A stretch of DNA of 64,000 bases from Rattus norvegicus (Eukaryota > Chordata > Mammalia > Rodentia > Muridae): the NCBI RefSeq assembly GCF_036323735.1, contig NC_086036.1, positions 25,369,564 to 25,433,563 of the forward strand. The letters run 5' to 3'. The position numbers were made by a program, and so were the translations under genes. Below the pieces are notes generated by a model, which was not told where the DNA came from, did not search any database, and saw nothing but the letters and a program-made list of their open reading frames with translations. Positions within the stretch are counted from its first letter, which is position 1; each line of letters opens with the position of its first letter. Below, piece by piece: positions 1 through 9,635 of the stretch.

Positions 1-89
1 TCATTATGAATGAAGCCTTTCGTAGCAGCTTTATACACAACTGCAGAAAGTTATAAACAATCAAAGTATTTAAATAATTACATGGAGAC
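1..89. other. Unclassified flank
   Basis: AT-rich sequence with no recognisable gene or repeat. It leads into the ancient L1 fragment. Confidence 0.4.
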
Positions 90-290
90 ACACTCCAACA
101 ATGGGATTTTATTCATCACTAAAAGGAAAGGAGCCATCAAATCACACAGAGACATGGAGAAATCTGAAATATATATTACCGAGGGAAAGAAGCCAATCTG
201 AGTAGACTTTTGTTACTGATTGGTTTAAACCATATGCCACTCTGGGGAAAATAAAGCCAAACCAACCAAACAAAGAAAACCCCCAATCTT
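90..290 (+). mobile_element. Ancient L1M-type ORF2 3' end, left half
   Basis: The plus strand reads like the extreme C-terminus of an old mammalian L1 ORF2: an 'ALKRKEAIKSH..MEK' stretch followed by a 'TEGKKPI'-like segment, heavily diverged. The matching 3' UTR resumes at 2993, so one old element was split when the young minus-strand L1 (330-2992) landed inside it. The assignment rests on remembered family patterns, not an alignment. Confidence 0.6.
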
Positions 291-291
291 T
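275..291. repeat. Left target-site duplication of L1 copy 1
   Basis: The 17-bp sequence gaaaacccccaatcttt matches 2993-3009 (gaaaatccccaatcttt) with one mismatch. It brackets the young L1 and its double tail. Confidence 0.85.
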
Positions 292-302
292 TTTTTTTTT
301 TT

Positions 303-329
303 CATTCATCCCTCGGCGTTCGGTTCCAC
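303..329 (-). other. 27-bp non-L1 segment between two poly(A) tracts (candidate 3' transduction)
   Basis: On the minus strand the L1 ends with a run of about 12 A, then 27 bases containing three CpGs, then a second A run, then the TSD. This is the layout expected when L1 transcription reads past its own weak polyadenylation signal and copies a flanking piece. Copy 2 ends directly in A and TSD with no such segment. Confidence 0.6.
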
Positions 330-1052
330 TTTTTTTTTTTTAATTAACTTGAGTATTTCTTATATACATTTCGACTGTTATTCCCTTTCCCGGTTTCCGG
401 GCAAACATCCCCCTCCCCCCTTCCCTTCCTTATGGGTGTTCCCCTCCCAACCCTCCCCCCATTGCCGCCCTCCCACCAACAGTCTAGTTCACTGGGGGTT
501 CAGTCTTAGCAGGACCCAGGGCTTCCCCTTCCACTGGTGCTCTTACTAGGATATTCATTGCTACCTATGAGGTCAGAGTCCAGGGTCAGTCCATGTATAG
601 TCTTTAGGTAGTGGCTTAGTCCCTGGAAGCTCTGGTTGCTTGGCATTGTTGTACATATGGGGTCTCGAGCCCCTTCAAGCTCTTCCAGTTCTTTCTCTGA
701 TTCCTTCAATGGGAGTCCTATTCTCAGTTCAGTGGTTTGCTGCTGGCATTCGCCTCTGTATTTTCTGTATTCTGGCTGTGTCTCTCAGGAGCGATCTACA
801 TCCGGCTCCTGTCGGCCTGCACTTCTTTGCTTCATCCATCTTGTCTAATTGGGTGGCTGTATATGTATGGGCCACATGTGGGGCAGGCTCTGAATGGGTG
901 TTCCTTCAGTCTCTGTTTTAATCTTTGCCTCTCTATTCCCTGCCAAGGGTATTCTTGTTCCCCTTTTAAAGAAGGAGTGAAGCATTCACATTTTGATCAT
1001 CCGTCTTGAGTTTCATTTGTTCTAGGCATCTAGGGTAATTCAAGCATTTGGG

Positions 1053-2990
1053 CTAATAGTTTATCAATGAGTGCATACCATGTATGTCTTTCTGTGATTG
1101 GGTTAGCTCACTCAGGATGATATTTTCCAGTTCCAACCATTTGCCCACGAATATCATAAAGTCATTGTTTTTGATAGCTGAGTAATATTCCATTGTGTAG
1201 ATGTACCACATTTTCTGTATCCATTCCTCTGTTGAAGGGCATCTGGGTTCTTTCAAGCTTCTGGCTATTATAAATAAGGCTGCAATGAACATAGTGGAGC
1301 ACGTGTCTTTTTTATATGTTGGGGCATCTTTTGGGTATATGCCCAAGAGAGGTATAGCTGGATCCTCAGGCAGTTCAATGTCCAGTTTTCTGAGGAACCT
1401 CCAGACTGATTTCCAGAATGGTTGTACCAGTCTGCAATCCCACCAACAATGGAGGAGTGTTCCTCTTTCTCCGCATCTTCGCCAGCATCTGCTGTCACCT
1501 GAGTTTTTGATCTTAGCCATTCTCACTGGTGTGAGGTGAAATCTCAGGGTTGTTTTGATTTGCATTTCCCTTATGACTAAAGATGTTGAACATTTCTTTA
1601 GGTGTTTCTCAGCCATTCGGCATTCCTCAGCTGTGAATTCTTTGTTTAGCTCTGAACCCCATTTTTTAATAGGGTTATTTGTCTCCCTGCGGTCTAACTT
1701 CTTGAGTTCTTTGTATATTTTGGATATAAGGCCTCTATCTGTTGTAGGATTGATAAAGATCTTTTCCCAATCTGTTGGTTGCTGTTTTGTCCTAACCACA
1801 GTGTCCTTTGCCTTACAGAAGCTTTGCAGTTTTATGAGATCCCATTTGTCGATTCTTGATCTTAGAGCATAAGCCATTGGTGTTTTGTTCAGGAAATTTT
1901 TTCCAGTGCGCATGTGTTCCAGATGCTTCCCTAGTTTTTCTTCTATTAGTTTGAGTGTGTCTGGTTTGATGTGGAGGTCCTTGATCCACTTGGACTTAAG
2001 CTTTGTACAGGGTGATAAGCATGGATCGATCTGCATTCTTCTACCTGTTGCCCTTCAGTTGAACCAGCACCATTTGCTGAAAATGCTATCATTTTTCCAT
2101 TGGATGGTTTTGGCTCCTTTGTCAAAAATCAAGTGACCATAGGTGTGTGGGTTCATTTCTGGGTCTTCAATTCTATTCCATTGGTCTATCTGTCTGTCTC
2201 TGTACCAATACCATGCAGTTTTTATCACTATTGCTCTGTAATACTGCTTGAGTTCAGGGATAGTGATTCCCCCTGAAGTCCTTTTATTGTTGAGGATAGT
2301 TTTAGCTATCCTGGGTTTTTTTGTTATTCCAGATGAATTTGCAAATTGTTCTGTCTAACTCTTTGAAGAATTGGATTGGTATTTTGATAGGGATTGCATT
2401 GAATCTGTAGATCGCTTTTGGTAAAATGGCCATTTTTACTATATTAATCCTGCCAATCCATGAGCATGGGAGATCTTTCCATCTTCTGAGGTCTTCTTCA
2501 ATTTCTTTCTTCAGAGTCTTGAAGTTCTTATTGTACAAATCTTTTACTTGCTCGGTTAAAGTCACACCGAGGTACTTTATATTATTTGGGTCTATTATGA
2601 AGGGTGTCGTTTCCCTAATTTGTTTCTCAGCTTGTTTCTCTTTTGTGTAGAGGAAGGCTACTGATTTATTTGAGTTAATTTTATACCCAGCCACTTTGCT
2701 GAAGTTGTTTATCAGCTTTAGTAGTTCTCTGGTGGAACTTTTGGGATCACTTAAATATACTATCATATCATCTTCAAATAGTGATATTTTGACTTCTTCT
2801 TTTCTGATCTGTATCCCCTTGACCTCCTTTTGTTGTCTGATTGCTCTGGCTAGAACTTCAAGAACCATATTGAATAAGTAGGGAGAGAGTGGGCAGCCTT
2901 GTCTAGTCCCTGATTTTAGTGGGATTGCTTCAAGTTTCTCTCCATTTAGTTTAATGTTAGCAACTGGTTTGCCATATATGGCTTTTACTA
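1053..2990 (-). pseudogene. L1 ORF2 C-terminal part (copy 1), broken
   Basis: This is the remnant of the L1 ORF2 protein, the reverse transcriptase that primes on nicked genomic DNA. Reading from 2990 leftwards, the frame is open to 2302 and covers RT motifs: a TRQGCPLSP block, then FEDDMIVYLSD, where the catalytic F-x-D-D carries Glu where Ala is usual. The frame is lost at an A7C3 tract at about 2318-2327, one base longer than the expected A6C3. A stop replaces a Trp codon at 2055-2057. From 2036 to 1053 a 327-residue C-terminal frame is open and keeps the Cys-His knuckle C-x3-C-x7-H-x4-C (CWRRCGERGTLLHCWWDC). ORF1, the endonuclease and the first RT motifs are absent. It encodes no functional protein. 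Confidence 0.93.
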
Positions 2991-2992
2991 TG

Positions 2993-3320
2993 GAAAATCC
3001 CCAATCTTTAGGGAAAGAATAAGCTTGATGATCGTGATCGACAATAGACTGAGAGAAGGTGGTTGAGTAGCAGATTGCCAGGGATGTTTAGGGCAGTGAA
3101 AATTTTGGGAGCGTGTGCAAAGCCTCAGACTATGCGGCAGCAAAAGTGGACCCTTGTGTCCATGCTCAGCTTTGCGTGACTCGGATCTGTCAATGTCTAA
3201 CTAGGAAAGGGAATGTTGACAATGATGCATGGTTGGGGTCAGGTTCTATGAGCAAACTCTATGCATTCGTGTTGATTTGACGTGAGTCTAGAACAGCTCT
3301 ATAAAAATTAAAACCTTTAC
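2993..3320 (+). mobile_element. Ancient L1M 3' UTR, right half
   Basis: It opens with the right TSD copy (2993-3009), then shows the degenerate pattern of an old L1M 3' end: 'tgccagggatg..agggcagtgaaa', a 'gttgacaatgatgcatg'-like block, and an ending near 'tctagaacagctctataaaa'. It continues the fragment at 90-290. Confidence 0.6.
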
Positions 3321-3788
3321 AAATAACTCAACCTAATGAATTGATTTATCTAAGGAAAGTTAACCAACTTAAGTGTCTTTGTTTTACATGTAATCAGAAC
3401 CACTCCAATTAAAGGACATTAGCATTCTTCCATATCTTGTCCAGTTTGCAATTTCCATATTGTTACTATACAAACAAATGGGAGTGGATCAGTTAGAGAT
3501 GCAAGAATCAGTATAATAGCTATACGAGCAGCCAGAGGTAGACCAGCTGTCTCATGAATGTTACACACTCAATACTTAGATACCTAGGGAAAGAACCACA
3601 GTGGATTTGCTGGCCCTGCACTGCATTCTTGTGCCAAACATGGTAATGAAAACTCGACCTGCATTTGGAGATTCAAATTGAGTAGTCAGAAAGTGTGCTG
3701 TACTTTGATATATGTCCCTTCACAAACATTTTCCACAGTTGCCGAATTAGTCTTTTAATTTCAACTTTATATCCTCTCTACAGTCTAA

Positions 3789-3790
<2 letters not shown>
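3321..3790. other. No gene or repeat recognised
   Basis: AT-rich unique-looking sequence. I see no exon-like open frame with splice sites. Confidence 0.4.

Positions 3791-3840
<50 letters not shown>
3791..3840. repeat. (TC)n microsatellite
   Basis: About 24 tandem TC units, almost pure. Flanking reading frames are low-complexity Ser/Leu artefacts. Confidence 0.98.
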
Positions 3841-3841
<1 letters not shown>

Positions 3842-4029
3842 CTTCCTATCTATGTACCTACCTGCTTTTATCTATCTATAGATATGTATGTATATATGCA
3901 CATGTGTATGAGAGTGTTCTCATCCATGATATATATAAGAGATTGTGGGGTATCATGCCCTATTAACACTCTCTACTTTCTTCCCCTGAGATAGGAATTC
4001 TTACCTGGAGCTGGGCTAGCAACTAAGTC

Positions 4030-4100
4030 CCAGTCACAGATATACACCTGACCTTGTATGTGGGTGCTGGGGATTTGAACTCAGGTACTCAGTCCTGACA
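4030..4100 (-). mobile_element. Short B4/B1-like SINE fragment
   Basis: The block 'tgggtgctggggatttgaactcaggt' resembles the B-box side of rodent tRNA-derived SINEs read on the minus strand. It is short and diverged. Confidence 0.45.
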
Positions 4101-4444
4101 TAACTTTAATTTCTAAAGTATTTAATTTCTATACAAATTAAACTTGTAAAGGAGCTGAACTTTCTGGTATGAATAATATTTGGATTGGAGAATGTGTGCC
4201 TTTAATTCTCAAACCTAGTCATTTATATTTTTGTTTAATGAAAATATTTGTACACTAAAATTATTGAGTGTTTGTATAGTACATTACCTGAATGAAATTT
4301 GATAATTCTTGGAGAAGCTAATGGGTCAAGATATATAAAACTACAGACCACACTTAAAAGTCAATATAAAAGAGAATACATAGTACACCTTAGCATTTGT
4401 TCACTCTCAGACAGAGCCACACAACTCTCTCAGAGGCCGAGCTT

Positions 4445-4530
4445 TCATGATCTCCATTTTGTAGGTAGAAGACTGAGGCAAACTTGAGTCAAAGATGAAC
4501 AAAGTTTGGATTTGAACCACTATTTTAGTT
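4445..4530 (-). mobile_element. MIR-like ancient SINE
   Basis: The pattern 'ccattttgtagg..actgaggc...aaagtttggatttgaacc' matches the conserved MIR core in reverse orientation. It is an old, shared mammalian repeat. Confidence 0.6.
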
Positions 4531-5524
4531 TCCAGTTGCTGCTCTTAAAAGTGCCACAGACCCCAAGGCATACTGTACAGAACTGGATATGAGGGTTTTA
4601 AATGTCTCACACTATGCTAAAAGAAAGGTGTCTTTAATTCCTTTTATGGAAGCTCTTTTCGTGGATTTTCCAGCTTCTCCAAGTCAACAGTTCTCTGATT
4701 CATGGCAGGTTCTCCGCCTTCAAGAACAGCAATGTAGCTTCTTCTTCCCTTAAGGACCCTATGATCACATTGGGCTCACCCAGATAGCGCCTTATCTTAA
4801 ATTCCTCACCTTCATTACATGTAAAATGTCTTCTTACCATGAAAAAAAAAGCATAGCAAAGGTTCTGGGCACTGAGATGTAAATGTCTTTGAGGGATAAT
4901 TAGTCCCCAAACCACCATATTAATTTGCATGCCAGTATCTAAGCCAGAAAAGCAGAGAGCCAGGTCTCAGGTTCTCAGCTCAGTCATTGAATGCTTACCT
5001 ACAGCAGGTGGTGAGAGCTGTGATGAAGACATGATGAAGAGTTAAAGAAATGCCCACTCCAGGTTTTCACTCTGTCCTACCACGCATTTGGTGAGTGAGC
5101 GCAGGCTAGTAGCTGACTCACTTGACTGCTCAATGGAACATTTGTAATGCAATGCCCACTGTTTTTATGAGACGCGATGGGAATAGAAAAGCTCTGTGGC
5201 AATTTTACTGCTCTCAAGAAGTTTGAAATCATATTGCAGAGATGGTATGAGCCTTCGTGAAATCATAAGCCAAATGCAAACTGGTAAATAAGACAAAATG
5301 ATATCTGAGGACCCACTGTCTGGACTTTGAAACTCGAGGACAGGAGGAAAGCTCAGAGGGCTAATGAAGTCCACACAGCTACAAACAATAGAGGCATCTG
5401 GAGAAGGCAAGGGCAAGGCAAGCAAGTACAGGTGTGCCACCAGAAAAGAGGGGATGGATGGGAAGACGATAATGATGGAGAGGGCCAAATACATGCAGAC
5501 TATAAGGGAAAAATAAAATTTATC
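4531..5524. other. No gene or repeat recognised
   Basis: Unique-looking sequence. The short frames here lack splice context and show no family similarity that I recognise. Confidence 0.4.
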
Positions 5525-5580
5525 AGATTATCCATTCAACAAATATTTATTGAGTACCTGTAGTACACTGCACAAGATGG
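5525..5580 (+). mobile_element. L2-like fragment
   Basis: The segment 'cattcaacaaatatttattgagtacc' is the signature found in the 3' region of LINE-2/MIR relics. Confidence 0.55.
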
Positions 5581-8500
5581 CATCTGAAAAAACAAAACAT
5601 TGAAATGTTTATAACTTATCATTACATTGTTGCACTTTATTCTCTTGCAACTGTCTTTTTGTTTGTTTGTATGTTTGTTCGTTTGCCACACAGTTCTCAT
5701 CGGTGTTATTTGGTAAGAGGTTTCAAGAGTTCTAGGATTTGGCTTCTAGATACCAGAATCTAAAGACCAGAACAATTTCTGAGCAGGAGTACAGAGCTTA
5801 CAGGCATCATGTTCCGACTGTCTTCCTCTGAATTTATGGAGCCACCGTCTAAATATATGCTTTGTGATACTAAATATAAAGCTGATAATCTCTCTGGAGC
5901 TCGTGGGGTTCTTCAGCTGAACTGGAAAGGCCAGCAGGGCCTTCTGAGTCTCAGATGTCCAGTGAGTCTGAAGTTGTTAACAGTTTCATCTTCAAGGAAA
6001 ACAAGCCCACTGGATTATACCTGGGATGGGAGCGCTCCTGGAAGCCTCCTTGAATTGGAACAGCTTGGCCAAAGCCTGATAGGGCAGGGGTCTTAGCCTC
6101 TTTAGAAAAACTGGTTCTTTTTTTAAGAATGAGAAAAATGACAGCACGAGATAAGAGTTTAAATGGTTTAGTAGAAGACATTTGTCTAAGCAGAGAAGTT
6201 GAACAGAAAGAGCAGTAAGTGAAACTCGTAGGAAAACCAGCCAGGGAGGTCTGCAAAGCCTGTTGCTCAGTTTGCTACCTGTGCACTGTTGTTTGGGACT
6301 GTGCACCAAGTACAGGTCACAGAACTAAGTCGGTAGTTGTCCACTTTCCCGGCAAGCCCGTAACCTAACTAGAATATTTTCCTGTAAAAGTTAAACCGTA
6401 CTTGGTCGTTTGGGAAGAATATCATATCTCTTTGGATAGAGCTTAGCTTTCAGAACATAGGTCAAATTTAGTTTTAACAATGGAGTGAGCTGTTTGCATG
6501 AAGTCAGAGAGTACTGGGAAATTAAATCATGGGCTCCAAACATTCGAAAAGTTCAGTGCAGAAATTGGGCATATAATTTCATGTCTTTGTTAATAATTTA
6601 ATCTTTTAAAAAAATGTTGCAACACCATTGTCTAATTCAACATGGGATTGATTGAGTATTGAAAACCTTCAACCGGAGGATAATTGATCAGAAATAATTT
6701 AATTCTTCTCTGTTGCATTCTTTCCGCTCCCAGAGCCAGACTTTTGTGCATTTCCATTTGTCGCATCTTGGGCAAACACTGTCCATACAACTGTTGGTGT
6801 GTAGTCTGAGGTAGACCCCATGCCCTCAGCAAGGAGGAGAACACTCAGCTGTAACATAAGTTGTTTCTGATTTAAAATTGTCAAATGGGCATCGTGGCTC
6901 GCTGACTCGGGTCTGCAAACAGAATCAGGCAAAGGGTAGCCGTGTTGTTCAGAAACTGCTTGTAACTAAGGCATTTCAGGACTCAGCCGTTGTGTTCTTC
7001 TGTGGAATAAAGGTAGACATAAGGAAATTTAGTGGGCGGGGGGGATGTATTTCCAGAAATTTCTGGTAATGGAATTTCCAATTTAATGAAATATAGTTTT
7101 AAAACTAAGCAAATGAAAGTTGTGGGTTCCCATCATTTAAAATATTTCTGTTAGTTGCTCACAGCTTTGTGGAAACTGGTCATTGTTCATCATGTGTAGG
7201 ACAAACTTCATGGACATGCTAGCAATGCATAAGTACTTCAGAGTCTGCTCTCAGAAGGTTCCACACTTAGTTGAAGGTTGTTGTTTTCTTGAAATTCTCC
7301 ACTCTTTGGTCTTTGAGCTTGTGTTTGTAAGTGAAGTCCTCTGATGCATACTTAACGCACACGGCAAGATCTCCTGCTGTCTTTTCTGGATGGTCTGTCC
7401 TGTCTCCACCATGATCCTAAACACAGAGCCCCAGTAGAATTCACCCGATTCATGCAACATCCCAAGTGTGCATTTTGGGGACGATAGATTTAAAACCAAA
7501 AATGTCTCCTAAACCCAGAGAAATATTTGCACAAAGACTGGAGATAGGGGGAGGGCAGATTTATTATTGCTTTGGCATTGAACTCAAGTTGAAGCAGAGA
7601 ACAAGTAATTCTCCTCTGTTGCAGAGACCTTTCAGATAACCAACCCGGACTGTGAGTGTCAACATAAATAACTAGGTCTCAAATAAGAAAGTTCGATAAC
7701 ACAATTTGCCACATACGGTTTGTCTCTGTGCATTTGGTACTGGGTTTATCATCTTTGTTAGATAATAATCTTTTGCCAACAGATAAGTCAATAAGTATCC
7801 ACATCTTTAGGAGAGGAGGTAGTTGTGAAACAAAGCCCACAAAAGCGAGGCTCCACAGAAAGAGGAGACAGGACTTTATGTTCCTTGGTTGCATTTTCAG
7901 AAACAAACAAACAAAAACAGATCCCGCAGTCCTTGAGAAAGACATCCTCGAGCCATGGAACTAATAAAAGACATCATTAGCACAGGCTTCTCTCATGGGT
8001 TCACTCTGAGGGCCTCTCATCCTGCCCCACCCACCCAGTAATCATCCTGGGATCTCATTTATTAAAAGGAAAGCAAGCGGCCTTTAGAGAGCCTTTGAGA
8101 TCTCTGTGGCTGCTACGAAGACGAAGACAATGCCCACACCCTCGTGTATGGCGTCCATTTCCTCCATTTCTTCTTTCCCTCAGCCTAGAAAAGTCAGGCC
8201 CATGCTTATGTCTAAAGTTAAAAACATTTTAAAATAAACTAAGATTGGCTTCATAAGAGGACACATGCTCCAAAAACAGTGCTTAGAAGCTTCCTGAATG
8301 GTGTGCTATAAAAAATGGGGAAGAGAGTGTCTCGCTCCCCAATTTGAACAAGAAAGAAGCAAGTCTCTGAAGATGTATTTAGCCCTTCTAGTCTGAGCAT
8401 GTGTTAACAAGTTGGGAGACCACACTGGCACTCAAGTAACACTGTAAATCCATAGAGCTGGCAATGGGCAAGAACTGTGCCCTCTCCTCCCACCCCTTCA

Positions 8501-8589
8501 GCTCATGCTAATTCTCAGTATCCATCAATCACGTCTGGTAAAAATGACAGAGAAAGAATGAGAAGGCACCTTACCTTTCCTTTTCTTTT

Positions 8590-8592
<3 letters not shown>
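5581..8592. other. Three-kilobase stretch without recognised genes
   Basis: Mostly unique sequence with a (GTTT)n-like patch at about 5653-5685 and a G run near 7037. Frames up to about 105 aa occur but are interrupted, lack convincing splice sites and resemble no family I know. Confidence 0.4.

Positions 8593-8654
<62 letters not shown>
8593..8654. repeat. (TC)n microsatellite
   Basis: About 31 tandem TC units, essentially pure. Confidence 0.98.
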
Positions 8655-8656
<2 letters not shown>

Positions 8657-9619
8657 GTAAGCACATAACAGACAGTGTTTGGTAGAATATGTGTCTGTTA
8701 AAAACCAGAGAAAAAAGTAACTAAAGCAAGTTAGTTTTGTGCCTTCCCACCATCTAGACTTTTAATTTCATTAACTTTTAAAAGTCAGTGTACGATATAC
8801 TGCGTCTCATCGTGTCAACTTGACGTTAAGAGGTGTACATACATACATGCACAAGCTACGGAATATCACTTCTGATTCACCACAGGTTCCATACATAAGT
8901 TAGATTCCCTCTTTCTGGGAGAGGCTGGCTAGTAAGGATACAATTTTAGCAGGATAGGAAATGTCTGAAGTGAGTGTGTGAGTCCTCCAAAGAAAGTTTT
9001 TACTAAAAACCTCTTCAAGGCCTAATAGAGGTGACTATCAAAGGCATAGAAGCATCAATAATGTAATTTAGGATAAAATTACAGGAATATACTTAACATC
9101 TTGGCTAAACTACATTTTTCACCAGGCAGGAAAACGCCCTGTTGAGCATCTGTAGACATCTTCACAGCTCCCTTCCTCCTGCTCCCTCCCCTGCCTCCTT
9201 CTCCTTCCATGAACACCCTGACGGTTTAATGCTTGGGTCTCCCTTTGCAGCAGATGTTACCTTTGCCTTTTCTTGCTCAGAGAATTCACATCGACTCGAG
9301 AGGGAAAGACGAGGCTGCATTTAAACCCCTATTACTCTTTCTTAATCTCACACTATAAAAACGTTCAGCAAACCATAGTAAACCCCTCTGTCTGTGTTTA
9401 TCTATTTAGTTCCCAGTAGAAGATTTCAAGGTCATTTTGTATTCGGTCTACCTCCAGAGACAAGGACTACAGGGGAAGCTTGAAAGTCAGATAAGCACAA
9501 AACATGAAATAGAAAGGAACAGGGTTGTAAAAGTGATGCGAACTTGGACAGCAACAGGAGAGTGCTGCTTTCAAACGGGAGTTCTCATTGAGTAATTCAT
9601 AAAGGTCACGGCACTCAAT
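8655..9619. other. No gene or repeat recognised
   Basis: Unique-looking flank of L1 copy 2. The pre-insertion target lies at 9620-9635. Confidence 0.4.
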
Positions 9620-9635
9620 AAAAATTAGTAACCTC
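9620..9635. repeat. Left target-site duplication of L1 copy 2
   Basis: The sequence aaaaattagtaacctc is repeated after the poly(A) tail as attagtaacctc (13441-13452). The leading A residues merge with the tail, so 12 bp is the safe length. Confidence 0.88.

Larger units (their letters stand above)
292..2992 (-). mobile_element. L1: Young 5'-truncated L1 (copy 1), rat type
   Basis: This is a LINE-1 in minus orientation with its poly(A) tail on the left, seen as T runs at about 289-302 and 330-341. Reading rightwards come the 3' UTR (about 342-1050, C-rich on this strand at about 407-475), the end of ORF2 and then the truncated 5' end at 2992 inside the reverse transcriptase domain. The 17-bp TSDs at 275-291 and 2993-3009 define the insertion. 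It is very similar to copy 2 (9636-13440), and both share unusual changes. Between the two T runs lie 27 non-L1 bases (303-329). The element lacks ORF1, the endonuclease and the promoter, so it is dead on arrival. Confidence 0.95.

Noticed and set aside
1201..1872. Plus-strand open frames across L1 copy 1
   Set aside because: They are antisense shadows of the minus-strand L1 ORF2.
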